Assembly (NCBI GenBank): GCA_030549205.1
Contig: JAUKTV010000001.1
Coordinates: 3,534,001 to 3,598,000 of the forward strand
Source: Apiosordaria backusii
Taxonomy: Eukaryota > Ascomycota > Sordariomycetes > Sordariales > Lasiosphaeriaceae
Direction of reading: 5' to 3'
Length of the DNA stretch: 64,000 nt
Shown here: one piece after another, positions 36,219 through 47,535 of the stretch
Layout of the letters: each line of letters starts with the position of its first letter
Numbering within the stretch: position 1 is the first letter of the stretch
The notes under the pieces: model-generated
What the model was told of the DNA's origin: nothing
Databases searched by the model: none
What the model saw: the letters and a program-made list of their open reading frames with translations, nothing else
Translations under genes and position numbers: made by a program

Positions 36219-36792
36219 TCATATCAGGTAGAATGGCTATATGGGAGTTTAAAGCACAAATCAGCACACTGTCTATTCATCTTCTCTAGGCGCCCCGAAG
36301 ACCAAAAATTAGAAAACAAACTTACCCTAGAAGCTACCTTCAGATTCTCCAATGCTGCGCGAATCGTGGTTCCTAGCAAGGGGACAGTGCAAAGATTGGC
36401 CGTCCCAGTCTGAATCATCCTGTCGAAAGCACCGCCAATCTCGATCGTCCCCGCGTTCAAAAAGCTTGCAATCTCCTGGCCCGCTGTATCGTCAGCTGGG
36501 ATGCTGCCGTCTAGTGGCTCGAAATCGATAATCGTCTCATAACCCTCAGTGAAAGAATTTGTAATGCTATTCAAAATGGGAACAATCTTGGTGTAGGGCC
36601 CCATATTGGCGGCGTACTGAACACAGCTGAGAAGGCCTATCTGCTGCGTCTGAGTTTGGAAGTCGAGGGCAGTGATCCAGTAGTTGCGGGCTTTGTCGCG
36701 AGCATATTGGGCGTCTGCACTGGTGAGAGCTGTGCTGAAATACCACTGACAATGGCAAGGGTGGGAAAGAAAAGAGCTGAAAGACGGACCAT
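36219..36792 (-). CDS. Small secreted protein, apparently frameshifted
   Basis: The minus-strand start at 36792 gives a clear signal peptide (MVRLSALFFPTLAIVSGISA). That frame soon loses sense, while the frame one base off continues as a coherent protein from about 36733 (ALTSADAQYARDKARNYW...). No intron of plausible size links them, so a single-base indel near 36729-36735 is likely: a pseudogene or a sequence error. The C-terminal part, about 140 residues, is Thr/Ala/Gly-rich with few cysteines. A 3' intron (36237-36325; donor GTAAGT, branch GCTGAT, acceptor TATAG) would add PFYLI and a stop at 36219, inside the edge of the RIPed DNA. The layout faintly recalls fungal HsbA/cell-wall mannoprotein families, but I cannot assign it. 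Confidence 0.55.
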
Positions 36793-38098
36793 CTTTGGTT
36801 TGAATAGGTGGTGATTGCTGAATATAACGCTGATTGGAAGACCACAAGTCGGGTGTTTATGATTGTCCTCGTGAAAGTGATCCTGGCAGGAAGAGAGAGA
36901 CAGGAGAAACACACGTTGTTTGGCTGACCTTTTATATCAAGAATCGCTTGATCTAGAACTACAGATCGATATGAGGACTATTATCCGAGCCTTCTCTCTC
37001 CCGATTATCCTCGGGATGATGTATGAACCGCTCTTTCCTCTTTCGACCTCTAACACCATCGGAGCAAACACCATGACCCCGGATCAATAGTCTGGTTCTA
37101 GAGTAAGACAGACACAAGCCAAGGCCAAGCCCACCTTCTTTCTTTGGATGCTCACCACCAAGAGGCCACTCCCAACCAGTGGGAGGCGTGACTTTATCAC
37201 ACTGTCGGATGATGAACTGTACAGCTGGGGTCATCAAAACTGTTAGCATTGGTTTCCGGCACCAGGTTTTTGCACACAAACCATTCCTGTCCCCTGAAAG
37301 CACAATCCACTCTACTTTCCAGGATCATGTCTCACAAAACACGCCACTTGAGGTGATTCAAACCACCATGTCCGTGTTGGTTGAGCACACAGCTTGAAGT
37401 CTGATATTCGATCTGAAATACCACAGCTATCAGGTACCTAATTATAGACCAGGCGTCCTACTCCACTAACCCGTCACTCTACCTCAAACAAGACCATCAT
37501 AAGCCTCAACAACCGAGTTGATCGATTCCACTATCAATTCATATTGGACCCCATCTTCCTCAAGAAAATCAAATATCAATATGGAGACGTAGTAGTCCTA
37601 AATCCCCAAAAGTTGAACCGGAACCATCAGCACACTTGCTCAGTTTGATGTTTGCCAAGTGGCTGCTGCCGGCCGGCGGGAGGTTGCCACCTCGCTAATC
37701 ACATCATCGGGATGGTGAACACACAGTCCAGCCTAAGAACAACTATTGAGGTCATCTCCCGGCTCCAGGCTCAACTCCTCACAGTCTTCCTGCCCTTCGA
37801 AGGCATAGCTCACCTGGCCGAGCCAATACACTCCCCACGATCAAGTATCACAAAACACGCCACTGATCCAGCCGGCAACCCTCACAAACTCTTCAACACC
37901 AAGTGATCAAATTCAGCTCGCCGCCTATTGCATTCTAATGGACCAACACCCATCGCCACAAACAATGCTTATGCAGGAGGTCCTTCCAAAGCCATCAAAA
38001 TCCCTCTTCCGAGTTCCGACAAGACTCTTTCCTAGCCGGGAAGGCATCCCCATACCGATATCCTGACGTGATTCACATCCCTTCCAAACCGCAACAAC
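36793..38098. other. Intergenic region
   Basis: 1.3 kb of normal composition between two minus-strand genes. It should hold the promoter of the secreted-protein gene and the 3' UTR of the next gene. No convincing ORF or RNA. It carries a near-exact 26-bp sequence twice (from about 37323 and 37839), sharing TCACAAAACACGCCACT. Confidence 0.6.
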
Positions 38099-39181
38099 TC
38101 ACAACATCTCCTCATCCTCCTCCTCCATCCCCCTCGCCAGCATCAGTCTTCCATACTGCTCCGCCATCCCCATCTGCACCTGCTGCAACTGAAACTCCTC
38201 CTCCCTCTTCCTAATCGCCGCCCAGTCCACCCCAACAGACTTGTACACCGGGTCCGTCGCCCTTCTTGTCTCACCACTACCACCCATCCCAGTACCGATG
38301 GCACCCTCTGGTCGGCTGAGCGCAGGCCCAAACTGGCTGAACGACGCGCTCATCATGTCCTTTTCGTACGGCGAAGAAACAGTCTCAGCAAACAGCGCCC
38401 TTCTGGCAGATTCTTCGTACTCACGCCTAGAGAGCTCTTCCTGGTACCCCGCCGCCATGTACGGCTCCATGTATCCGTAGCTGGTATCCGCCGTTTGGAT
38501 CCACCTGCCGTCGCCGGCTTGGATGGGAGTCAAAGGCGTGCCGTCGAGGGACATGATTGTTTCTTGTTGTTGTTGGCGTTGGTGTTGGTGTTGCTGTTGG
38601 GCTTGTTGTTGTTTCTGTTGTTCTTCCAATTGGAGCCGATACTCGTGCTCGAGCTGGGCTTGGAGTTCAGCTTCCATTTCGTCTTGCTGTGCCTGCTCCC
38701 ATCGCATACGAGCGAGTGCTTCTTCTTGATCTACCGAGGTGGTGGAATTGTAGTCTACGTCTGTTGGGTGGTTGGGGGGTGGGGGGCAGGCGCGCCAGAG
38801 CTCGATGAGGTGCATTCGTTGGGGGTCGTCGACGGTTTTGAAGAGTTGGAATTGGGCTGGGGAGAGGTTGGTTGGGTCAACGGAATACTGGCGGAGGACA
38901 CGCTCGATGGCGGCGTGGTCGCTTTGAGGGGGCTCTGATGAGGGCCGGGTTGGGGCTTCTTTTTCTTGCTGCTCCTTTTGCTTGGCCAAGTGGGCGGCTG
39001 AGTGGTTGTAGTGCTGGGAGATGTAGACTATCTTTGGGGCCTGGACTGGCTGTGGCGCAACAACAGCCACTGGCTCTGGTACCGGTTGTGGTTGCGGTAC
39101 CGGGTTGTCGAAGTTCAACTGGCGAGCTAAGAGCAGGGCAAGCTCGTCGTCGGAGTACATGTCTTGATATACTGCCGCCAT
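38099..39181 (-). CDS. Gln-rich coiled-coil protein, function unknown
   Basis: Single-exon, 360 residues. The N-terminus (MAAVYQDMYSDDELALLLARQL) is acidic and helical; residues about 30-60 are Pro/Val/Gln-rich. Residues about 85-135 form a conserved-looking block (AAIERVLRQYSVDPTNLSPA... LWRACPPPP). Residues about 150-210 form a charged, Gln-rich coiled coil ending in a QQQ-HQHQ run, and the C-terminus ends in an acidic MEEEDEEML. No catalytic motif, membrane segment or signal peptide, so probably a cytosolic or nuclear scaffold-type protein. The start is supported by a 5'-UTR intron directly upstream. Six-frame overlap here is dense, but codon usage and the coiled coil favour this strand. 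Confidence 0.8.
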   Translation of the reverse strand: MAAVYQDMYSDDELALLLARQLNFDNPVPQPQPVPEPVAVVAPQPVQAPKIVYISQHYNHSAAHLAKQKEQQEKEAPTRPSSEPPQSDHAAIERVLRQYSVDPTNLSPAQFQLFKTVDDPQRMHLIELWRACPPPPNHPTDVDYNSTTSVDQEEALARMRWEQAQQDEMEAELQAQLEHEYRLQLEEQQKQQQAQQQHQHQRQQQQETIMSLDGTPLTPIQAGDGRWIQTADTSYGYMEPYMAAGYQEELSRREYEESARRALFAETVSSPYEKDMMSASFSQFGPALSRPEGAIGTGMGGSGETRRATDPVYKSVGVDWAAIRKREEEFQLQQVQMGMAEQYGRLMLARGMEEEDEEML

Positions 39182-39208
39182 TGTTGTAAACGGTGCTGGA
39201 TATCAGGC

Positions 39209-39265
39209 CTGTGATATCAAGTTAGCACAGGAGTGTGTCTTGGGAGTCAGTTGCTGTTATTTTAC
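39209..39265 (-). other. 5'-UTR intron of the Gln-rich protein gene
   Basis: 57 bp on the minus strand: donor GTAAAATAAC, branch GCTAAC (39231-39236), acceptor ATCACAG. It lies 27 bp upstream of the ATG at 39181, showing that transcription starts farther right. Confidence 0.65.
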
Positions 39266-40541
39266 CTAAAACTCGGGTCTGATACTTGGTTAAGGGGAGC
39301 TGTGTGGTGTGTGTATTGACTGTTGGATACTGGACAGTCAGGGTGGTATACTGCCACACAGATGGCGTGGTTTGAACACCTATGAAGGCTGATGATAAGA
39401 AAGAGCTCGGGATTGTTGCAACTGGTGTCTTTATTGTCTAAGCTAACTGTCTTGATAATTCGAATCTTTGTTGGATTTGCAAGAATGATAGCACGACTGT
39501 GGGTAAAGAGGTGGTGGGGGTACGTGCTCCGAGGCAGCGTTTGATGTGTAGAACAATGACGCGTGAAAGGGGACACGCTGCTAAAATAAGCTCTCAAAGC
39601 CGTCAGGGGACACACACACAGAAGTGCAATAACAAAGCTGCCGACCGAGGGCACGGAACAAGAGGTCCCTGGGGAAAGTCACTGGAGGTGGTCCGATATT
39701 TAGAGGAAACCTCGGGTGGGGGCTTCCAGGCATTTGGGATCAGATGAAGGAGGGGTTGACATCAAAATTGTTGAATTGCGGTTGAGCATCTCTGATGCAG
39801 GTGAACAAACTTCCGATCCTGTTAGGCTCCAAAGACCAAAATGAGGTTCTATTGCAGCTCTGGGCTCAAAATGGAGTGACTGGTTGGGCAGTCACACAGC
39901 TCGCCTTCCCTAGAGCAGTCATGCGTCAGAGGCCAGCCGACCTGAAACGGGCCAGAGAGCGGCTACACGTCCAGTCACTCCGCCGGGCCGCCCAATGAAG
40001 TGGTGACACGCGGGGTAATTCCAGACTCTGCCAGCCGTTCCTTGCCTATTGTTTCCTGCCTCTCCATTTATGCCTCACGGCAAGTATCAGACATCCAATA
40101 GAAGAGATGAGCCTTGGGAAAAAGGCTGGCGGTCTTATCCTGTCAAAACACCAAAGAAAGCACAGGTGTTGATCACAGATGAAGATCTCAGAGAAAAGGT
40201 CATGCCAAGTGAACGAGATGCGGAGGCCAGAACTGCTTGTGACTGAGACCCACTCATTCCAGTCCCTGGGGAATGCGGGGGGTTGCAGGGGTGAGTGCAA
40301 GAAAGCCACATTTCGACGCCACAGATGACGTTGACAATTTCAGGTCTTGTTCCACCATCCAGTCGGCGCCTGACGATAGACCCTCTTCCTGGTGATTTTG
40401 TATGTAGCAACCAACTCCTGTACAAGGCTGGCGAGACATTCTGCGAAAGACTCAAATTCAAACCTATATTCGTTCTCGTCCTCTGTTCCCGTTTGCGCAC
40501 ATCACCAACAGGGTTAACTACACCCCGCACCATTCATCAAG
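39266..40541. other. Divergent intergenic region
   Basis: About 1.3 kb between divergently transcribed genes (38099-39181 minus; 40542-41493 plus), presumably carrying both promoters. ORFs here have no coherent protein character. A pyrimidine-rich CTCGTCCTCTGTTCCC stretch near 40470-40490 precedes the J-protein start, as is common in fungal promoters. Confidence 0.55.
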
Positions 40542-41493
40542 ATGGCAGCACGAGCCGGCCGGCCTCCTAATTACTGTCAGTCCAGCGGCTATCTCAGCAT
40601 CAAATCAATAGCCTAGCTTACCTAAATCCCAGATGCTATCCTCGAGGTCACAGAAACCGCCTCAACCACTCAGATCCGCGATGCCTACAAACGGTAACCA
40701 CCCCTACCATCCTACCCCATATCCCAACTCACAGAACCACCAACTAACCACCCCCCCTTCAGCGCCGCCCTAAAAACCCACCCCGACCGCATCCCCTCCG
40801 ACCACCCCGACCGCCCCGAACGAACCCGCAAGTTCCAGCTCGTCAACGACGCCTATTACACCCTCTCCGACCCCACCCGCCGCCGCGAATACGACGCCCA
40901 GCGCAAGCTCTTCTCTTCCGGCCCCAGCTCCTCCCGCCCCTTCGACCCCTTCGCCGACGCCGAAGAATCCTCCAACCAGCAACAAGGAGGCGCCCAACAA
41001 CCGAATTTCTACTCCTGGGCCTGGAACTTCTTCACCGGTCAAAACCAAGGTCAAAACCAAGGTACTGGTCAGCACAACCCCGACGAGGCCCGCCACCAAA
41101 CCGAAAATGAGCAATTCGCCGATGTCTTCGAAGAGATGCTCCGCGAGGAAGGCATGGCGGACCCGTCCCACAACAATAGGCCGACCGGGAAGTTCTGGGG
41201 CACGCTGGGCGGCATCAGCGGAGGCGCACTAGGGTTTATTATGGCTAATGTGTCCGGTATGGTTGCTGGCGCGGTGGCTGGCAACAGGCTCGGCGCGGTG
41301 AGGGACGCCAAGGGGAAGAGCGTGTATGCTGTTTTTCAGGTGAGTGCTGCCGGGGTTGACTTCATCCCGGAAAGAGAGCGACCATAAGGGACAGCTACTG
41401 AATCGATGCGTGCAGGAACTGCCGCAGGCGGATCGGGCGAGGCTGCTTAGTCAGTTGGCTGCGAAGGTGTTGAGCCATACGGCGGGGATTTGA
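40542..41493 (+). CDS. J-domain (DnaJ-like) protein with glycine-rich C-terminus
   Basis: Four exons: 40542-40575, 40633-40693, 40763-41339, 41416-41493 (introns of 57, 69 and 76 bp), giving 249 residues. The J domain covers about residues 9-75: PPNYYAILEV..., QIRDAYKRAALKTHPD with the HPD catalytic tripeptide (near residues 38-40), then FQLVNDAYYTLSDPTRRREYD. HPD stimulates Hsp70 ATPase, so this is an Hsp70 co-chaperone. No Gly/Phe or zinc-finger domain follows, so it is a type III-like J protein. Residues about 130-180 are Gln/Asn-rich, and the C-terminus has a hydrophobic glycine-zipper-like segment (GGISGGALGFIMANVSGMVA) that may bind a membrane. Location is uncertain; no signal peptide. 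Exon 1 uses a GTCAGT donor. Tail to tail with Erj5. Confidence 0.88.
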
Positions 41494-42003
41494 TCTTGGT
41501 GGGTTGACTGATCAGGGTGTTGTTGTTGATTTGAAATCGAGATGGTTATGAACTGGGACTGGGACTGGGCCTGGAGTTTGGGATCGTTTGGGACAATTAC
41601 GCCTATAAGAAACAGCGCGGGCTGAAATGGGGGTTAATATACCATGCTGGGTGGGTTTTCTGTATTGTTGATGCAATAGATTAATGCTCATTGTTGCTTT
41701 GACCTGCGCCTCGGCTGTCAACGATTGTCAATACTGGGGAAAGGGGGATATATGCAGCTGCGTTGACTAGCTACAGCCCTATGTACGTAGCAATATTTGA
41801 CTTGGGAAATCTGGACTCCTCGTCATCACATAACATCGTCCTATATACCGACATAAAATTGGTCTACTTTTTTCTCCTTCCCTTTTCAATAACAACCCCG
41901 CCGAGGAACACCAAATCCAAAAACAACGTCAAAAACCGCATGTTGCTTGAAACTCTACCGTGTATCTTTAAAGCAATGAACCCTCCGCACTGAGCCTCTA
42001 TGC
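41494..42003. other. Shared 3' intergenic region of two J-protein genes
   Basis: 510 bp between convergent stop codons (41493 plus; 42004 minus). It should hold both 3' UTRs; no other gene is visible. Confidence 0.6.
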
Positions 42004-43529
42004 TCACCTCTTCTTGTTCTTGCGCTTGCTAGCCTTGTTGCCACCCTGCTTCTGGGTACCGCTTGCCTTGGCCTGGCCCAGGGAGTCGACCGATTTCTCC
42101 AGAAGCTCAAAGTCCTCAGCAGAGCCGGTAGAGGGGGTAGGTCTGCCGGGCTCGGAATCCTCCTCGTCATTGACAACCTCGGTCTCGGTCGGTTCGTCGA
42201 TCTCTTCCTCGAACTCGTTGTCCGCGGTACGCTTGTTGAAGACACGACCAATGGTCAGGTCGTAGACCCAGAAAGGCAGGCGAACGACGGCGGTATCCTT
42301 GAAGGTTGGCTTGGCGATCTCATTGGGCTGGAGGGGGTCTAAGTTAGTTCATGAAAACATACGGAAGGGGTGCGAGGAGCATCTTACGTCCAAAAGGAAC
42401 TCGCCCACGTTGCCATCCTCGTCCTCCTGCTCGAGGAACACAGCACCAAGCGAGTCAACAACGAGAACCTTGCCGTTCTCAGCAACGACACGTCTCTTGG
42501 GGCCAGTCGGGCCTTGGCCCTCGGGCTGCGGCTGGGGAGTCGCAGATCCGGAAGCAGAGGCCGAAGCAGGCTTGGTGTCACGTCCACGGCGGGTCTTGCG
42601 CCCGCTGCTGTTATCCTTGGCCTCCTTCTTGGTCTCACGCTCTTGCATCCGGCGCATCTTGCGGTTCATGGGGATTTGGCGACCCTCTTCGTCTTCATAC
42701 ACCTGTTGGGGAGGAGGAGGGGGAGGAGCAGCGGCAGGCTCGCCGTCGACGCCCGGAATGTTGAGACCGAGGTTGTCGCCCCAAGCAGCACGGCGCGCAA
42801 AGGTAATGTAACGCTCGACGAACTCGCGCTGGCGTTTCCAGCTCATATACAGGGCAAGATAATGCGCGCCACCGCCAGCGACGAGGAAAACGCCGAAAAT
42901 AGCAGTGCCGAGACCGGGGCGGTAGCGGTTGTAGTAGTACTCGGTGCCCTTCCATGTAGGGAACCCATTGGTGAGGAAGTAGTCATAGCGGTCACGACCG
43001 GGGCCACGCAGAACATCAGCAACGATGGAGAGACGAGCCTGGCGCTCCGAGGCGCGCTTGATGGCGACCTTGAGCTCATGAGCGGAAGGCTGCTTCGTCA
43101 TCTGCACACCGGGCTTGCCTCCGGACTTCTTGGCGTTCTCCTTGTCGGCCTTGATGCGCTGGGCCTGGAGCTGCTGCCTGACCTTATCGGGATGGAGCTC
43201 TCTCGACTTCTTCTTGTAGGCTTTATTGATGTCATCGTGGCTTGCCCCCTTCTTCACACCGAGGAAATCGTAGAAGGTCACTTCGGGACCTTCATGCGCA
43301 AGAAGTTCATCGCGGACTCGGAAGATTTCGCGGTCTAATCATCATCAAAAAGCATCGGTTGTTAGTAAATCCAAAAAAAATTGTTATACGGGGCGGTGTC
43401 GGCTTCATTATAAAGGGGGTATTGCAACTGCGACAGTGAAGAGATGGTGAACATACCTTCTTTAGTCCATGCGGCACTCAGCGGTGTCAGGAGGGCCAAC
43501 AGGCCCAGAGAGAGCGCAGAGAATCTCAT
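42004..43529 (-). CDS. ERJ5: ER-resident J protein Erj5
   Basis: Three exons on the minus strand: 43457-43529, 42388-43334, 42004-42327; introns 43335-43456 (122 bp) and 42328-42387 (60 bp, acceptor CTCCAG chosen because the nearer TTAG breaks the frame). 447 residues. A signal peptide (MRFSALSLGLLALLTPLSAA) is followed by WTKEDREIFRVRDEL, the usual start of mature Erj5, then a J domain from about residue 45 with HPD at 72-74. A hydrophobic segment (about 164-190) gives one transmembrane pass. The C-terminal half has a Pro run, basic patches and a Lys-rich end (KASKRKNKKR). In yeast Erj5 is a co-chaperone that supports ER folding capacity together with Kar2/BiP. Longer than the yeast protein, as usual in filamentous fungi. 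Confidence 0.92.
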
Positions 43530-44117
43530 GATCGCACTACCCCATGGGAAATCTGAATATAATATAAAAAAGCAGACACCGTTTGGTGGTTGAACCGGCG
43601 CGAGAAGGAAGAAGAGCGCCGCCGCAAAATAACCCTTGGTGCAAAAGTTTCCAAGGGACAGGCTGGAAGTTTTGGGCGGATGGAGCCCCCCATTTTAGCC
43701 CCGACAGGGGTCTCAAGCTGCAACGTGCCTGCCGGAGCAAGCTGCCGCGGCCCGCTAAACCTTGTTCCCTCCTTGTTAAGGGCCAGTTTGCACTTTTGAG
43801 GTTGTCTTGATCGAATCATCCAACCAAACGAATGACAAGACGGAAGAACAGACAATGCTATCAGACGGGAGTGGCCTTACCTCTGTATGGAGGAATACAA
43901 TTCACTTGGTTCTAATCTCTTTGTATCTCAAGACTGCTCTCCTTGCCTTCTTGTTCTTTGGCCCTTTGCTTTCCCAGTACCTATGGATAGACAAGGGTGA
44001 AATCCAAACACGCCAACGTCACACCCAGCTTGGCGAAGACTTGAGACAACAAGTTGACAATATGTTACAGGCAACCCCTCTTCCAGAATAGCAACAAATC
44101 TCGGGGTTTGGGACTGT
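43530..44117. other. Intergenic region upstream of Erj5
   Basis: 588 bp, the likely Erj5 promoter plus the 3' UTR of the next minus-strand gene. A plus-strand ORF of 94 codons (43807-44091) has a hydrophobic stretch but no start context or family resemblance and is not called. Confidence 0.5.
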
Positions 44118-46281
44118 CTAGTCTACCCAAGAGCCTGGAATCTCCAGCGGAGGGTTATCTATCCAGTTCCAGAAGTCTTCTAAGAACTCTTCCCAAGCGA
44201 TGTCCCACTCGAACTCAAGAGACCAGTCCTCAGGGTTCGGTCCATAGATGATGTTTTTCCACACATATCCGAACTCCGGCTGTTCTGGTTTACACAGGGT
44301 GCCCACCGGCCACGTCCGAGTTTGAAGAGCGCCAGTGTCTACAAACACTGCTTTTGTAGCCCTGCCGTAGTCCTGTAAGTCTATTCCTTCGACTTCCAAG
44401 TCCTCAAGCCAAGCACGGAGGGCCGAGCTGACCGCGGACTTCCAACATCGCTGATACTCCATCAATTCACTCAAGTCCGGACACCTGCATAGCGCAATTG
44501 CCCAGAGTAACGGGGTCAGGCCGTTGACGGGATGGCGGGCATCAAAATCTTGGAGAATCGTAATAGCGGCAACCTTGCGAAACACACACCGAACCATCTC
44601 CCATCTTCTCGTGGCGTCTGTATCCCTTCGCTTATCAACATAGCATTGGCGCTTGCATGTGTGTTCTACCCTCATCGCGCTCTGGAAGTACATCCACGCT
44701 ATGTTGTTCAGGACTGATCCCTCCTCTCTAGAAACCTCGGCCCGTATATCCTCGGCACGCAAACTTTCATGTTGACAGAGGAAGCGGTGCCCAACCTTAT
44801 GGTCTCTCGCCGCACCAGAGAATTCCCAGAAGAGGTTCAAACGCTCCTTCCATGGCCAGTTGTAATAGTCACAGAAGATCTCGGAAAAAAGAGGCTCAAC
44901 AACAGCAATATCGCTGGCCATTAGCGCCGTAGTGAGGTGGGCATGCGGATTGAACTCGTCATATGCGCCATAGGAAAGGAGGGCTTTATGGAAGGCGAGC
45001 TTATCCTCCGAGTTTAGGTCGGTATAAGCTACCACATCCAGGCAACAAAGGGGCGGCGTGCCGTAAAAACTGACTGTGAAAAGATCAAGGCCTGCAACGA
45101 GCAGAGGTTCAACCAGGTTCGGGCGAAAGCTCATGGCATACTGTTGCACTGTTAGTACCCGGCCAGGCTAGTAGAGGAAATGTAGTACTGACATGCAGCA
45201 GCGTATTTCCTTTGCTATCCAGGATGAACGGCGTCGCACGTCCACTGGCGAAAGAACTGCGAAGCTCGTCAGGAGTTATGGCGTGTTCATCACACATTAC
45301 TCGGTGAAACAAGACATTGCCTTTTTCGACCATCGCATATTGTCGAAAAGCCACATTCCATCCAGAGGTTGCAAAGAAGATTTGAAGGTCCCAGGCCCTG
45401 TTCAAAAACCATCGCGGAAATGCAATCTTCACCCGGTAACCTACAATGGCACAAGTTAGCCTGTCGTCCCAAACTCGGCAAAACAAAACATTGCCTACTT
45501 CTCACTTCCAACTCCTCAGAAAGTGTCCTGGCTCTCTCGGAATATGAAGCATCGAAAACCAAGCGCCTACCCAGATTATATATACGATGTTGAGCTCGCC
45601 CTATAAGGGTTACGTTTGGTTTTTGGAACAGAGATGAGGCCCATTGATTGACCTGCTCATCATTCTGGGGAGATGGCTTTCGGGGGTTGGGTTCCTGGTT
45701 ATTCTTGAGAGAAATTGATTCAACAACTCTAGAAGCAATAAATTCGGGCTGTAGATTCATTTGTGAACTGTACAAGGTAATTAGGAGTAAGTTACTGTTC
45801 CCACTTGGCTAACATCGGGTCATTATTTAGGTACTCACATCGTCAAGAGCTGAAGAGCCATCTCAAGTATCTTCAATGCTCGATAGAGACGTTTCTCGTA
45901 GACTTCGAGCTCGGCTCTTTTGAACAGCACCGCTTCCGTCTTCGCGATGTATCTCGTCCGCCTCTTCGACGAAGCGATATCGCTCATAAGATCTCGAACC
46001 AGTTTGTCGAGTTCCTTGTGAACATGTCGGCAATGCTGAATTGCGCGAGCGCACATGGGCGTTGGAGGACAACTTCCGCCGATCACCGTCTGCAACTCCG
46101 TTTCAATGGTATCGATTGACAAGGCAAAATATTCCAGCTGCTCCACCAAAGCCGTGATCGTTGCCGGAACATCCTTCACTTCCTTCCAAAGCCGAGAAAG
46201 CGACAGGACTAGGCCTCCCACTTTGCCTGCCGCCTGCGTTATCGCGATGCCACCCGAAACGAGACCTATGATTTCCGCCAT
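44118..46281 (-). CDS. Fungal STAND-type N-terminal domain protein with ankyrin-like repeats
   Basis: Four exons: 45839-46281, 45499-45767, 45193-45440, 44118-45140 (introns of 71, 58 and 52 bp), about 660 residues. Residues 1 to about 150 (MAEIIGLVSGGIAITQAAGK...) match the helical fungal N-terminal domain found on many NLR/STAND-like proteins (PigL_N type). After a linker comes a block near residues 240-290 (RVKIAFPRWFLNRAWDLQ...SGWNVAFR) seen in fungal ankyrin proteins. It is followed by ankyrin-like units (ATPFILDSKGNTLLHYAM; PLLVAGLDL). The rest is Trp-rich without a named domain. No P-loop NTPase is present, unlike complete NLRs. Members are linked to heterokaryon incompatibility/immune-like sensing by family; the function here is unknown. 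The second intron's donor (GTAGGC) is weak but keeps the frame. Confidence 0.8.
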
Positions 46282-47535
46282 GATTCCTCGAGAAGGATGG
46301 CGACAGAACGCTTGTTTTGAAGGAGAGATTCAAAGTTGACATTCTTCCAGTTCGGAGAGAGCGGGGTTGATCGGCTTTAAACCTGCTGTTGTCCGAGTCC
46401 CAAATAAACGGTTCGTTACCAGGTAGGTGGTGAATGGTGAGGCAACTGACACCCAAGGCACCCAGGCTGATTTGATGGCGAACCGGAATGTCGCATTGTA
46501 GGATTGTAGGAATAGAACGATGTCCCATAAAACGGCTCCACTGAGTTACACGACATATAACACGATTCCTATTCTAGCCTGGCCTTGCGATCTCGACCCC
46601 AAGGACGAGGGAGAATTGTGCATACGTCACAGTATGAGCAAGGTTAACACAGAATTCATTTGTTTATGTCACACGTCAACCAACCAACCACTCTCGGGCA
46701 CCTCCCTCGGGGACTTGAAGGATGGATTGCAGGACCAACCGAACATCGTGAGCCAGTCGTTGGAAGGCCACAGGCCTGGCGGTTAGGAATGGGATCTCAG
46801 TGGCTATGGAGGACTTGGCAGTGGCCTGAGGCCACCAGGGCACGGGCCACCGGCTGGAGGATAAATACGCGTCCGATGGACCTGATTGTATTCCTAGCCT
46901 CTTCTTCTTCTTTCTTCAACACAGGACTTTGAGGCCACTGAAGATTATTACTGAATTGAACCACTGTTCCAAGCTCTGATACCACAGCCCTTGTCACAGT
47001 TTATGAGTCTTGCGAGGTAGTACGGTGTGTCGAGATGTTTGTTACGCTGAATTCACTGCATGCAGAGATTCAGTGACAGTTCTCAACTGTGGCAAGATCA
47101 AAGCCACATTTGCAACCCATCCACAGGCAGACAGCTCACCAAGATGGGCGTCTAGACTGCATAACTTTACCAGCCTTTGATTCTTCCCTCTTGGCGCTAC
47201 TGGACATTCCAGGTTGATACTGAGCTTGAACCTCTCCCTAACCCGGACCTTAAATAGAGGTAAGGTGGTGCTGGGTTTACTCCTGTTGTCTCGAGTCCGG
47301 AACATCATAGGTAAGGAGGCAGTTTCTCATAGAGAGAGCCAACAAATTTGATTTATTGAAACTGATAAATTTGAACACACTGTCATTAGAAGATAAGGTA
47401 ACTAAAGTATCACAAAAGCCTTCCTTTCCCTCCAGTAATTAAACCACGCCATTGGTATCAAACCTCTGAAAACTTAAATCACAATACCTGATCCAAAACC
47501 CTAAAACCAAAAAAACCAGCATTCAATCTCACCAC
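46282..47535. other. Intergenic region
   Basis: 1.25 kb, promoter side of the STAND-like gene and 3' side of the next minus-strand gene. Only short incoherent ORFs; no RNA recognised. A CAACCAACCAACCA run lies near 46677-46690. Confidence 0.5.

Noticed and set aside
38495..38938. Plus-strand ORFs rich in Cys/Leu/Val
   Set aside because: Reverse-complement reading of the Gln codon run of the coiled-coil protein.
42336..42340. TTAG acceptor for Erj5 intron 2
   Set aside because: Shifts the C-terminal exon out of frame; CTCCAG a few bases on keeps it.
42370..43338. Plus-strand ORF of 322 codons
   Set aside because: Lies exactly antisense to Erj5, whose signal peptide, J domain and intron structure are clear; the antisense frame has no recognisable domain.
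43807..44091. 94-codon plus-strand ORF with a hydrophobic segment
   Set aside because: Overlaps promoter DNA of Erj5, no supporting motif; a chance open frame is more likely.
45441..45505. GTGAGA donor for the second intron of the STAND-like gene
   Set aside because: Better donor consensus, but it puts the conserved downstream block out of frame; GTAGGC at 45498 keeps it.
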